Below, piece after piece: positions 24,301-39,300 of a stretch of 64,000 nucleotides of DNA. The DNA is from Pardosa pseudoannulata (taxonomy: Eukaryota; Arthropoda; Arachnida; Araneae; Lycosidae), in NCBI GenBank assembly GCA_032207245.1, contig CM063507.1, forward strand, positions 88,180,609 through 88,244,608, read 5' to 3'. The notes beneath the pieces were generated by a model. That model did no database searches and had not been told where the DNA came from. It saw nothing but the letters and a program-made list of their open reading frames with translations. The translations under genes were made by a program, and so were the position numbers. The stretch's first letter is position 1; each line of letters starts with the position of its first letter.

Positions 24301-27300
24301 AAAAAACTGAACAAACAAAATTGTACCACCACGCTGACTGAGAGAGCCACACGAATGAGCTGGGTCGTGATGTCACAAATTATGTTCACCAATGGGGCTT
24401 AAATTAAGAACCAGGGTTGCCACTACAAAGCTACAATGCAAAAAGTAACCAGTGACGTCATATATCATCCTGTAAAATCGCTAAATTTGGCGACAAAAAC
24501 CGCTGTTTGTATATCAAATCAGTACCAAACAAAAAAGTTATTTGTGATTTTCAATGTTAGAAATACCTATGAATAAAAGTTGTGGCGTAAATAAAACCAT
24601 GTAAAAGTATTTAAAGGTTAAAACTGTAAACATGAATGAAAATACCTGTAAGGCTCAATAGAGTGTAACTGTCTTATTTAGGAAAAAAAATTGAATGCAT
24701 TTCTTTAAAGAAGTAATTCTGGTAATCTTCTAAAAAAATAAAGGAAAATCTTCTTTTATTTATTCTTTTCAGAGTACAATTCAATTTCTTTAATGCGTAA
24801 GTTTGCAAAGCAAGTTAAGTTTATTTTCATGCCTAAAAAATTATTTTGAAAGTGAGGTAATTCCTTCCTTCCAAGCCTGGATGTTTTTTGCTAATACAGG
24901 ATTTCCCCATTTGGTTGGCGTACAAGTCATTTAAATTTTTTAGGAATTTTTCTTTGTGGTTAAATAGACTCATAAAATTAGCATCTTTTTTATTTGGTTA
25001 TATTATGTATGCAGCGATTATTCTTTATAAATATACATGACAGAAAATGTTTTTATAAAATGCTTGGTCTTGAAGTAACCTATTTTCAAAAAGGAATCAA
25101 TGAATTTTAGTGTCTCTTTTCTCATCCAATCTTTTTCTGTTTATATATTACAGTGTTGATACAGTTCTTTAAAAACTCCTTAATTTCTGAACAGATGAAT
25201 AATATTTTTAACAGCAGTCTAAATTGAAAAAAAAATCTTACAGTAGTCACTGGACTAGAGTAGTTATCTGAATAAATATCTTCCAACCATAACTTTCTCA
25301 ATGAAATTCTTTTTAAAAGTCAATAGCTTCTTTAATAACATAATTTTCATTTTCAAAAACCTGTACCAAATGGTGCAGGCTTGCAATTCCGTCACTTTTC
25401 TCACCTTTAGTCACTTTTTTCATGGTGTATCATTGGGTCCGACAATGTAATGAACCGTATTTCGTTCTTAGTGCAAGCGACACGACCGAATCGAAACCAA
25501 AACAAGGAATAAAATACCAAAAATGGGATGTTCTGATCTTATTTTTCTTATTAAAATGTAATTAGTCATAGGGTTTCCAGAATTTAGGAATTTTAAAAAG
25601 TCGTAAAAAGTTCCTGAAATGTACATTTAATATATCAAAGTAACTTACGTCAGCGCACACATTTCTCTTTTTCTTTTACTTTACAATTTTTGTTTAGATA
25701 CTCTAGTCTAGCTGTGTTCAATTTCAAAACATGATTAATATATACAGAAAATTGTGATTATAAAATTAATGTTTTGTATGTATTCAAATCTAATTTATAG
25801 ATTTTCTGGAATAAAAAACGTTGAGTTGTGTTAAACAAAATTTTTAACTTTTTTTGCATTTGACGGTAAAATCATGTCTTGCATGAATCATTTGATTTAG
25901 ATTTAAAATAAATAGAAAAATCTTAATAATCTGTAATCAAGAGGAGAAAAAAATTGCTTTTTTTTTTTTCAATTTTTAGTCACTTATTCTGTATTTGTCA
26001 CTTTTCTCACCGTTTTGAAAGTACCTCAGCAGTTGCAAGCCTGATGGTGTTAATTTGTTTTAAATTGCATTCGTGTATTATATAGTAGAATCATTGTATT
26101 TGTATCTGGTGATTGAGATAAATATGGGATACAAAGAACATGAAGAATATTTTCTAGCAGTTATAGCATAATGGTTCAGTGGATGTTAGGCATACAATAA
26201 TTCTAGGCTGGAGAATTCCTTCCAATTTAGATCACCTTCAGAAAAAAAAAAAGTTTTTTTTTTCCATGTTGAGTTTTTATTTCAGTGATATTTGCTGTCA
26301 GGGGAGATTGCACTCTTGAGACAAATTGTAGTATGTTCATTGAGAGAAGAGACCAAATGTAAACAAAGCTGTATGATAACTGGTGATTTCCATTAGACCA
26401 GTCAGTGCCAATCCTATACTATAGCCGACCTGTATATTAGGTTTCATTATCACCCCTATGTGCCTATAACTGTAGCTAACTTAGAGGATACCATTTTTTT
26501 TTTTTTTCATGCTATTGAATTCAGTCTGTGCTGTTTTAAGCTAGTGAGGAGAGTTTTATATGTTGCGATGCAAAAATGGAGGATACAAGTAATAAGATTA
26601 TGTAATCTTAAATGCTTAAGCATTTGACTCAAAATAGTGTTTTTAACAGGGGTTCTTAGGCTTCTTAAAAGTGATTATAAACTACTCATTTTATAATTTT
26701 AAACACCATTAAAAACTGCTTAATTTTTATAAAAAGCACTTGATTTTTTTTTTCCATCTAAACCCTTGTCCAAGTCCATTCTTGCCGAACAATGGCCAAT
26801 CGGTTTAGGGTGCTGGCCTTCGGTACCAGAGTTCGTGGGTTCGAATCCCACAGTAGCATGGATGTTCGGAATCGGCTTTAAGCTGTAGGTTCCGGTCGCA
26901 TTAGCCCTCGTGTTGCAAAAAGTAGACCGTAGCACTCCAAACCAAACCAAGTCCATTCTTTCTTCCCCCCCTTTTTTTATGGAGGGGGGTATGAAACTTC
27001 TGATTCGATAAGAGTCATTGTTTGCAGGGTTCCCACAGTCCTTAAAATCCTTAAGAACTCCTTAATTTTAGTTTCCATTTTTAAGAGCCTTACTACTGAA
27101 TTTTTGTCAATGATCCTTAAAAAAATCCTTAATTTTTAAATTGGAACGTGATCCATTTCTCTATCGACACGATCCACTGTCATCACATTGATTTCCTAAC
27201 AGTTTTCTCTTTATTCTCCAAACTTTCTGGTTTTGCAAGTTCAGAGTTAAACTTGCCTAAAACTGGTTCTAAGAACGCCAGTACAACTGATAAGTACTGG

Positions 27301-30300
27301 TCAAAGAATATATATATTATCAATATATAAAATATTTGTTAATATTCCCAACATTCTTTTACATTTTCTAGCCAAAAGTGCAGTATTAATAATAAAGAAA
27401 ATCCTCAAATACAGTGTATTACTGTAGTAATTCAAAATTCCTTTCCTTGATATCCTTAAATAAATGTAAAAATACTTTGTTAGTACTTTTTATGGTCACA
27501 AGCTAGAAAACTTTTTTGACAAATAATCTTTTGCATACTGAAAATGTTTATAAAGTCGGCTGCTCTTTCCTAACCGCTAACAGTTATGCAGATTTTAATT
27601 AACAAAGCATGGATGGGGGGGGGTTGTAGGTATTTCTGTTACTTATGGAAGTTTAATTTCCCTCTCATTGAATGTAATAAAGAAAGTCAAACTTTCTTCT
27701 TTGATTTGAAAATAAAATATTAGAAATTTGAAAATAAAATATTAGAAACTCAGTTTGTCACCAAAAAGAAATTTAACTTTTAGATAAAAGGTGCAAATTT
27801 GCAGATGTAAAGTATTATACTTTGATGTTATTTTTTAAGGTATTCAACTTTTTAAAATTCTTTAATTCCAACTTATTAATTATTTCTAACTGTCAAATTA
27901 AATATTGCAATTTTGTATTTAAAAAAATATTTCCAATGATATTTTTATTATTAAATGCTTATCCTTAAGGAGAATACAGTAAGTGAAGTATGATTTTAAA
28001 TATGTCTAATAAAAAGGCTGGATGAATATTTTAGTGTTAGAATTTAGATAATAAATATTTGTGTTGTTATAGTCTTGTAAAGTTCTGTATTGACTCCCAC
28101 TGTGGACATTAACGTAAATTTAATGAAGGAAGAAACGGCTAGATGCTTAATTATGCGTTAAGGTTAGTCTGCACTGTCAGTTTACTGTCTTTAGGGTGGA
28201 AAGCAATAATGTGATTATTTATTAAGTAAGTTCAATTTTATCCTTAATAAATGTTATGCAGCATGTACCCGACTGCCTAAAGCATGTTATTATTTTTCCA
28301 AGATGGTCTTCTGTTATGATAAACATTTTTCAAATTTGAACTTCTGAATGTGAATGCTTGCTTAAAACATTTTGTACAAGTGATGTGTATTATAGAGATG
28401 CCCAATTTATAATAATTGAAAAAGTTTTTATAATCTGTTGGCTTAAATAATTTATTGAAGCAAAAAGTAGTTGGAATTGCATCTGCCAAATTTTTACACA
28501 TTGCATGTAAAAACTTTGCCTTTAAACTTTTATATACCTACTGAGAAATCTTTCTCAGGGTTTACATCTCTGGGATTAATACAAAACTTTTTCTCATAGA
28601 GCTAATAGACTAGTTACAGTAATATAGAAAATTTGATTAGCTAGAATTGTAAAACTCAATGGATGCATCTTTAGAATATAACATCACTTTTTGTTTTAAT
28701 TTTCATCTCCTGCCTGCAGTATTGCTGCTTGAATTTTTAATATTGCAGTGAAATAAATAGATGTCTGTGATTTTTTTTTCTCCCTGTTTTTTCTGATTGT
28801 TTCTTATTCATTGATTTGAATTGTTTGAAACTTTTGAATACATAAATTCTGATAATTTGTACTAATATAATACTTTGTTTCAGTTTTAGCATATATTAAG
28901 TAAGTTAAAAAATTGTATTGTTAAAGTGTAAAGATTAAACTTTTCTCAGTTACAGAGAAAGCCCTTTCTTTAACACCAAACATACCATATAACGGGTCAA
29001 ATGACACATAAGGTTTATGTAAAAATGCAATAGGAAATGAATTAAAAGTTATTCTTTGTGTTTGCAATACATAAAAATTGACAATATACAATTTTGTTTA
29101 ATTATAATAAAGTTTATTTGACTATTTCCTTCCAAATCCATACATTTATAATCAGAAAAAGTAAGTCCAGTCATTTGTCTGGCTTATGGTAGAAATAGGT
29201 ATGTATTAATTGTTAATGGGATTTACTCAGAAATAATTTTTAAAAAAATTATTTGTGTTGTATGGTACAATGCAGGGTTGGTCATTTTGCTGGCAAAAAG
29301 GTATTTTTGCCAGGACAGTGGTAAAAACCAGTAAATATGCATAAATAAATGTAATGATACAGGTTATATAAAAAACAATCATAACAACAAATAAAATGTT
29401 TTCTTAGCAAAAATAAATTAATAAACATAAAGTATATTCTTATTTATTTTATTTTATTTTTGCACTAATCTTATCTCTGCTAAAATATTTTCATGCACCT
29501 GCACTTCCATTCGTGGTCCACAAACCAGTTCAAACCAGAACCCACCTGTTCTATCCTGAGTTAAGCAAGTGTTGATCCTCTCTCAAGTGTCATTTTTTTG
29601 TAGTATAAAAAAAATAAATAAATAAAGTTTAAATAAGAAATTATCACTATTGCTTATATTTTGCATTTCTGAAATATTGCCTTATGTTAATGGATTAGGT
29701 TGATAATTTAAAACTGGAAGTGTTTGCTTATAACTTCTATACATTTTGTAATATTGTTAATTTATTGTAACATAAAAATCAGAATAACAATTTGATTTTT
29801 TTCCAATTAAAGATTTTTTTAATGATGAAATTTATAATTTTGCAGAAATTAAAATGAGAATATGTCATCATTCTAATGCTGGACTGTGACTGTTAATTAA
29901 AGAAGATAAATGCCCATTAATGTGTCAAAAATCTGTTTTTACCATTTTTGCTGACAAAAACCTAATTTTGCCGGGGCGGTTTTTTCCACATGTGGCTAAA
30001 ACTTGCCAACCCTGGTACAATGTGTTCCTGAAAGAGTCCATCTGCTAGAATAAGGCTTTGATTTTTAAAATTTGTACCATATAACAATCAGAATTCTATT
30101 ATCACTTGTTTGGATCCTTTTGCTAGGTGGATGAATGTACAAAAGTACCACCATTTAGGAACTTTGTCAATAGTTTTACTCAGCTATCGATTAATATCAG
30201 TTTTAGTTGGTCTAAACCTCCTATTTCTGTAGAAATATCCAAATGACACAAAATTTTATTGTTTAATAAAACACTTCTGTACATTTTTAAAGTGTAGCAG

Positions 30301-33300
30301 TTGGGAAATTCCCAAAGAATGCAGTTATTTAATCATTTGATCATAATTTTTTACAGAATGAGTCATTAAAGAATCGGATAAAGGACTTAGAAGCAATGTT
30401 GGAGCAAGAGCGTGAGTGGAATAACCTCGCTATTCAAGCCAAAGATGAAGAACTGAAAAACTTGAGACACGATGTGGAGAAACAGCTTCAAGAATACCAA
30501 GATCTTTTAGATATTAAAGTGGCATTGGATATGGAAATTGCAGCATACAGAAAGTTACTTGAAGTGGAAGAAACAAGGTAAAAGAAGCTTACATACAAGA
30601 TTTATTTTTTTTTAATGGAAAAGCTAATTATAGTACTTTAATGTACTGTTAAAAGCTTTTTTACAGTTTAGTGGTTTTTTCTTCCTTTTCGTGTAATATG
30701 TATTTTAATACTCGTGTGTAGCTGTTTCTCAAAAATATGCATTCAGGATAGCTATGGCTCAAACGTTTTGTCTGATTTTTGAGGAAAACACATTAGCTTT
30801 CATTGTTTTACTTTTTTTAAAAGCCCTGAATGTGAAGGATGATTTATTAAGTGCAAAAGAAAAGATCCTGTTTATACTGAGTATAATCATCTTTGATCTA
30901 AGTGTAATACAAAAGATTGTAAAAGTATAGTTATCAAATTAAAATAGGTATTTTTAAAATATAACCTTTTAAAATTTAAATACATATATCTTTTTAATAA
31001 AAAGTAATATAAAAGTTGACACTATTCTTAATAGAAGATGAAATTTTACATTAAAATTAAAATCAAGATCAAAGTATAAATATGAAAGTAAAGCATCATA
31101 TGATATATGTAGAAAGATAATTTTGTTAATAACATGGTTTTCACGCACCTTGAAAATCATGGATTTAGACAATGGATTAATTTTGTCATGGAAAGTCTTG
31201 ATTTTTCAAGTAAAATGAGTAAAAGTCATGAATCCACTAAACTACCGATTAAAAAAAAAAAAAAAATGCATTGAATTGTTTAATTCTATATTTACTTGTC
31301 ATTTGGCTGAAGTTACTGAGTTTGGTATTTATGCATTATCCTATTGACCATATTACCAAGTAAAATTTGTTCACCAAGGAAACTCAAAGCAAGAAAGCTT
31401 AATGGGTGGGTAAATGTATATTTTTCTGGTTTTTTCTTAAATTGTAGATTAAAATTTTATTAATTATATAATTAATATTTTTTAATAAAAATAAGATTTT
31501 TGCACAAAATATAAGTTTATCTCTGGGGATACTGTATATAAACATTATAGAGTTATATTTGGCTATTATTCATGGTCAACTGGATGATACCAAAGTACCC
31601 TGAATTCAAATTGGAAACATTTTGATTGAAGAATTGCTATAGGATTAAACTTAGGTATGTAGATACAACAATTTATTTTTATGTATGTGAGTTTATTAAC
31701 ACTTATAAAGTAAGTTTATAGCTTTTTTTTATGATAAAATTCCTGTAATTTCTCTAAAAGCATATATTTTATTTATATGTACATCAGAAGTTTTATTCAT
31801 ATATACTTGAACGAAAACTTTTTAAAGTCATGGAAAATGATCTGCTATATCAGGGAAAGTCATGGATTTGAAACATTTTATTTTGGTAGATACCCTGTAA
31901 TAAAGATTTGCCAACAAATACATGAAATGATTTTAATTTTCATGTAATCTTTGCTATACTAATCATAAATATTATTTTTGTCATCATGAGCAATGAATCT
32001 GTTTATGTTAAATATAATAAGCTACTTTTTTCATTCTGACCTTTTATGGTAATAATTATATTATATAACTTTTTTGTTCTAAGCTTTAACTTCTGCTTGT
32101 ATAACAAATGATTTTTGTTATTGATCTATAAAAATTTAAATCCTTCAATGAAATTAGATTGGCAGAACTTTGCACCACTTATACCCTGCTTAAGTATTGT
32201 AGAATGCCTGTGTGATTCATTTTCTTCATTTATTTTGAAAAGTTATTTTGAATATGTTCGAAAGTAAAGTTATAAACTGGTAAATATTGTTCAGAAACAG
32301 AAGATTCTATTTCAGTTTATACGCATGTTAAAATATTGAGATATGTAATCATACATTTATTGTTTGCACTTTATTATGCAAATGCAAACAAGAAAATCAA
32401 AATGCATTACATGGTTTTGATATCAACGAAATAACTGTGGGTTGTAGAAACAGTTGGAAATAATTCTTAAGTGGTTAAAACTGGGTATTGTAGAATTTAA
32501 AAAATAATTTGAGTGCTGCTTTTTTTTTTTTAGTTAGGGCCTTATCAGTTCTTGCTTGTATGATTGAGTAACCATGCAAATGTTTTAATCGTTATTTAGG
32601 TTGCATATTACACCCTTGCGGTCCCCCACTGTCGAAGCTGTTCAGCGCAGTACACCAGTGCGCCGAACCCCTGTTCGAACTGCTAAAAGGAAACGCACAG
32701 TTCACGAAAGTGACGAGAAATCCAGTAGCAATCTTCAGATTTCAAATTCAGCCAAGAGTGATGTTGAAATTGAAGATCACGATCGGGAGGGTAAATTCAT
32801 CAAACTTCATAACAAAGGAAACACTGTAAGTATTTTATTACTAGGAAAATTTGGCTTGTTTTGCATCTTTGTCAAATTTCAAAGTAATTGATATGTAGCC
32901 AGCCTATGATCTGATTTATATGGATATATAACATTTCATTAGTAATTCATGAGTCAATATGTTTATTTCTCTACTCTTATATAAGCTTCCAATTAAGTTA
33001 GTATAAGAACATTGCATTTTGTTTTTAAAGTTATAAAGCAGTTATTTTACATATCACTAAAATAAAATGATCAAAATTTCGTAAATGATTTTAAGGGCTT
33101 TTTCTTTTTTATAAATTTTAAACTGTAGTTTGGCATCATACTAAGATAACATTAATCCTTTGTATATCAATAACACCAAATAGAGAAATATTCTCTGAAA
33201 TCTTAACATTTCTAGCATGGGAGGAAAAAAAAAACAGTTTACAGAATTTAAAACCTAAACGGAATTTATTCTATAAAAATTCTTTTACATATTGTTAATT

Positions 33301-36300
33301 ATTTTGCATAATGAATTTGAGACTACGTTTGTGAGAAATCTACTTCTGTCGTCTTCAGTTGTTGTTATTACTTAATTTATTTAATCAATGTTAAGTTTAT
33401 TTTAGTTCTAATTGTGCACGTCTGATCAAATGATAAATGAAACTTGTATGCAGAAATCAAACTTTGTTTGAATTCTTCATTAAGAATTTTACCAGTAAAT
33501 TGTGTTATTTATAGTGTTGCATGATAACAATAACATAGCTGCCAAATTGTATTATTTTCTCATACGTTATACACATTTGTAGATAATTATAATGATTTTA
33601 ATGTGTTGAGTTTAAAATGTCGAAGTTCAATAGTTAGAACTTTTTTGTGTAACTTCTTTTTCACAGGAAATTCCTCTTGGTGGATGGCAATTGATTAGAA
33701 GAGCTGGAGAACAAGAAACTATATACAAGTTTCACAGATCAACCATTATTAAAGCAAATTCTCACATTACGGTAAGGGAGTCGAATTAAAATAACTGTAT
33801 ATATATAACCAATTTAAGTAAAGAAAGATTTTTTATAATTATACATTAATAGTGATTGTAGGCTGCAATTCCTTTATTCTTTTTAAAGTAACTAATTAAT
33901 TTTTTTTAACCGCCTGTAAAAAAATTGGATTGCTGATTATTAGTACATATGTACTACCTTATAACATTGTACAGATTTTTGTTGCACTGTAAGATTGTAC
34001 ATTTGCATCTCGTGATCATACAGCTTTAAATTTAAAATATATATATATATATTTAATCTTTTGAAAAAGTAAAAAAGAAATGAAAAATTATTTACAATCT
34101 GTGTTGAGGGGAAATTGAATACATAAATCATTGTCCATTTGCAATGCAGGCTGGTAATTCAGTGTGCTGATTATTGTCTCCAGTTTTACCTATACCATCC
34201 CACAATTTTTCTTTCTTCATGTGCATGTGTGATAGATGAGTTGTTGGCAAATTATGTTAGAAATGTTCAGTTATATATTTCTTAATACAGGTATGAAGGG
34301 ATTTTATTATTATTAAAATAAAATCCCACAAAGGACAAATCTTTTAATTTTGTTCGATGTTAAATTATAATCTTAAAATTGTGCATGATGGACTTAATGA
34401 TATAAAATATCAAATTATGTATTACCTGAAGGCAAGGATTCATGACTGATATTATAAATATTGATTGCTTACAGCACACATGTTTGATTGCATTTTCAGT
34501 CTAGATTCTTAACTTGCATGAAATTATAAGATATTCTAAAGTTGAAACCAAATAAGTTCTTAGCTGTTGTGCCCTATGTATATGTTTTATATAATTTTTT
34601 TTTTAAGATTATTTAAAATATGTTGAAACTGAATGTCAAAAGTATTTGGAAAATTAAGGAAATGCCCTTTTAGCTGTTCAGTAAACACCCTGCTGAATAA
34701 GGATAAGTTTAACTTATGCTTTAATTTTAAATAAAAGTCCCTATGACTAGGTAGGGCTGGGCAATTGGTATAGTTATAAGAGCATCTGTACTGGAGGTTG
34801 TAAGTTCAAATCTAGAATAAGGCCATCGTTGTCAATTTGTATTTTTAAAAAACCTGTGACACTGGTCATTTTCAAATTTTTATGTTTTTGCTCTGTCTTA
34901 TCAAAATATTGAATTTGCTTTATGCTTAAGTAAACATGACTTAAATTTGATTCAGGTTTGGAGTTCTGATGCCGAAGTGACTCATAATCCTCCCACAGAC
35001 TATGTGATGAGGAACCAAAAATGGCTTACGGCAGACACGATGTCCTCAGTACTCATTAATAACAATGGAGAGGTAAGCCTTCATTTCCATACCCTGTAAT
35101 GAATAATTGCATTTATTTTAAAGAATTTTTTTTGGTTGAATGAAACACTGATACGGAGGGATAATTTTGTATAATGGCTATAGGGGTGAAATCACAAATT
35201 ACAGTTTAAGGTCCTGCATAAGTCTATATGTTTTTCCACAATTATTTTAGTTTGTACTTGGATTTTTCCTTTATGAAAAAAAGCTATTTTGATAAAGGAA
35301 ACTGAAAGTTCATTTTTTTTTTCCTTAAAATTTTCGTAAAACACTTTTTTTTTTGTCTTTTTCCTATCAACATCTGAATGCACAGTCACTTTGCTATCTG
35401 CTGTGATAAAAAAAAAAATAAGATTTAAATATACTTCTTATGGTTATAAAATGGCTGTTGAATCTGATTTCTTTCATGATATTCTCTTAATCAGACAGCA
35501 AATCCACAATAAATAACTTACCCTAATTTCCTACATATGATCTGCGGGTTGTACGTTAAAAAAGTTTAAATTTCCTTCTAATTCGTATTATACACCACCG
35601 TGTATTATGTGCTGTTAAAAATTATTTTTGTAATAAAATTTACAATTATCTTTCATAAAGAATAATAGATAACAACACCTGCTCATATATACACAGAAAT
35701 TTTTCTTTTAGTGAAAATTAAAAATTCTTTTCAACCAAGTACACAGCGGTTTGGATAAAAAATACCCGATCAAATTAATATATTCCATTTTGTATATTTA
35801 TTTCTATCAAGAGATAACACTTGTATAATCTGAAATAACGGCATTTTTGCTGCATTCATTTTTTTTTTTCCATTTTTAGCTCGCCAGATGGCACCATAAC
35901 TGTAGTTTAAAATTTTAATACAGATTGCAAATAACCGTATTAAATTAAAATAAAAAGATGCATTATAAGAATTCTAAATTTTAATATCTTTTATTTAAAT
36001 ATGGGTTCAAATAATTTATTTCTGGCATTGTTTCTGTACACATTAATGTAAATATTTTGACTATATTTTTCTGTGGTTAAATATAAAAATTTTTAAGTCT
36101 GTCCAAATTTTCACTTTCTTTTTTTCCTTTCACAATTTCTTTTTTTCATTCAAAGGAAATCTTATAATTACGTAAAGAGTTTAAATTTAAGTTTTTTAAC
36201 TCTAAAAGATATACTTTTTTCCATATACATTGAAATGGAAATTTAATCTGCGGATTATACGATATTTTTTTCTGATAATATCGCGAACTTTGTACGTGCA

Positions 36301-39300
36301 GATTGTATGCAGGAAATTAGGATATTTGTTTCTGTATTCGTTTAAATAGTAGTGTTTTAAAACTCAGTTTAGAATAATATTTTATGCTTGTAATCAATGA
36401 AAAAATGTTAACAGTCTGTAGTAGTTTATTAAGAAGGTATTTAATAAAATATCAATTCATGTATTTAATTCGTAATTAGTTATTTGTAAATAATATTATA
36501 CATAAGAAAAGAAGTTGGATAGTGTAAACAGTACTCATTAAAAATTTAATCCTAAATTTCATTTGAAATGTAAAATTTGTACAAAAATGAAGGCAGTTCT
36601 ATTTAAATCCAAAAAGCAGATTTAAGTATTTTAAATTCCAACCAACATGATTCTTTGGAAAACAGTATTACATCTATATACGAGGCGCATCCAGAAAGTA
36701 AGTTTCCCAGTGTTTTCCCCTTTAAAGTAAACATAATTAGCCATGTCAATGGGGCATGCGTAACAGATCTATGTCATATTAATCATATGCCAGGTGGACA
36801 AGTCCCGACTCCTGCCAGTAGCGGGGTAACAGTGGTATCGAAATGGAAACTCGAATTCCTTCTCCCGCCGCCTGCAAGGTTCGGTTGGCGATCTGGAATG
36901 CACAAAGCATAGCACCCTTTGAAATTCATCTTCATGTTTATGAGTTGAAACTGACACCCGGACACAAAATTCAACGCTTAGGAGCAGCACTAACATATCT
37001 GCTGCGGTATCACGACGACGAGTTTCCCCGACAGGATTATCACTGGCAACAAGACTCGGATGTCGCCCTTTACCCCAGAAACCAAGCAACAGTCAATGCA
37101 TTGGCATCATAGTGGATCTTCAGTCAGGACCCAATTAGAACAGACGCTGTCGGTACGGAACGGGAAGGCTGCTTCCAATCACAGGCAGCAGAGGTATACA
37201 AAAGTGGATCCCACGATACGACAAGTGTCTCCATTCTGGTGGTGACTATGCTGAACAATAGCTCTGAAACATGGCTGTACTTGTTGCCCATAAATATATT
37301 CGTGAAAGTGGGAGTTCTTTTTTTCTTTTACTTTCTGGCTGTACCTCGTAGATAGATATTTATCATACCAGGGCGATAGGTATTCTTTCTGTTAATTCCC
37401 ATTCCGGTGACTGCATTTTGTTTCCTTTTTTTTTTAAACTGTATTACTAAAAGAATTACTATATAATATTTTTTCTCGTAATTCACTGTGTAAAACTTAT
37501 GGAAGAGAAGTGTTAACTGTTATTATATTACTGTAGGAGATGGCTGTTCGAGAAACATCCAAGAAAATCCATCATTCTCTGGAGGAACGTGTTTTTGATA
37601 CCAGCTCATTTTACCCATCACAGTACACTTCAGAGGAGATATATCACCAACAGGTAACGATATAGTTTTGACTGATACTCATATACGTAGCATAAGGGGA
37701 AATATTGTACCAATACAATTATTATTCATTATTTGGACCTTCCTTAGTCTAAAAATTCCTTGTTTGTGTGCTTGTCTATATGTGAATAAAATAACTTATC
37801 TTACGATTACATATTTTCCATTTGAAAAAAAATTATAGAAAATTTGTAACATAACTATAAACTAAAGTTATTTTTATATTAATAAAAATATAGATATTAA
37901 AATTTTATAAGTACTTTTTGTTTCTCACTACATGTTATCTGTAAACTTCTCAAGAATTTGTATAGACATGTTATCAAAAAAAATTAATTCAAAACTTTAA
38001 AGATTATTTTTGTAAAAATAATTGTGAATTTTTAGTAATTAAACTATGTCAATGTATTAACATAAGACACAAAATATTTAAATTTTTCTTCCATAATATC
38101 TCTTATAGTAGAATATTATTCTTATGTTAAATTATAATCTTGAATTTAATAAATTCAGTATTTATCTCATCAGTATTAATTATCCTTCTGCAGCAAAGAG
38201 TTTATATGAGTATTCTAAACCAACCCAGTCCAGTTAGTATCGCTATTCATTGTTATGTTGAAGGAAAACTTGAAATCCTCCTATTTTCAAATGAGGATTT
38301 TTGAGTCCTAAGGATCAAGACATATTCATTGAGTATATTGATTCAGCTATTCCCTGAAGTAATGAGTGTAAAATCTGAAATTTTGATTTTAAAGAATTTT
38401 GACTGTTTGTAGAACCCTTTTAAAAAATCAAAAATTTTCAAAGAACAGCAATGGATTTGTTACTTTAATAATTTGGGAAAATGAAAAATTTTTAAATTTA
38501 GACAGAAATTTGCATAACTTGTATAAGTGTAATTCTGTGGCATCATTCTCTGGAAACATTTTAATTGCATAGTTATGCTACTAGTTAACTGTGATAGTTT
38601 TCAAAAAATAAAGGTCCACACAAATGAAGATAAATTAATTTTTTTATTTAAATTTTGATAGGTATGATCAAAATCAGTATGATGTTCTCTCTCTCTTGAT
38701 CCTCCCCCCCTGTTTCTATCGATAGATATTTAGTTTTGAAATAAGTTAATTCTGTGTTTTTCTAAAATCAAATTTAATTGAAAAGATAACTATTGTTTTA
38801 TAGAGTATAATGAATACATAAAAACTTTATTAATTATAATTTTTTGGTTTAAGAAATTTACAATTAACTTTTATTAATTATAATTACTTGTGCGACTAAT
38901 CATCAAGCAATTGTTTCAGCTGAAAACTTTTATTGATGTCAATTTTTAAAAGTTGGCAGCATGCGTATGTATATGTATATACAGTCAGTACCGACTATAT
39001 GGTCAGTTTTCTGAAGTTCCGTCTAACTTAAAAGGGAACATGTGTTAAAGTGCACTGCATATACAGTCCTTTTCTTGTTACCGATTATAGGGTCAATTTC
39101 ATGTTTTCAACGAGTTTCTTTATTTTTTCTATTTTTAAGTAGTCTGTGCGAAATCGGAGAGGACTTGAATTCAAGCGTTTATTTTCCTCCCTTTCCCTCT
39201 TTCTTGCTTGTGTAGAGTCATCGTCGAAGTATATAACCTCTCTCTGTTCTCCCCCCCACGCACACACTGATAACAAGTGGACATCTGTCCTCTCTCTCTC

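Noticed and set aside
26784..26860. A genuine tRNA gene
   Set aside because: A and B boxes are good, but the acceptor and anticodon arms do not pair properly and a SINE tail with target duplication follows.
28277..28501. C2H2 zinc-finger gene or pseudogene on the minus strand
   Set aside because: CTKCFKQAF...[10 protein letters not shown] resembles a finger, but the Cys and His spacing is wrong and no neighbouring fingers or linkers are seen.
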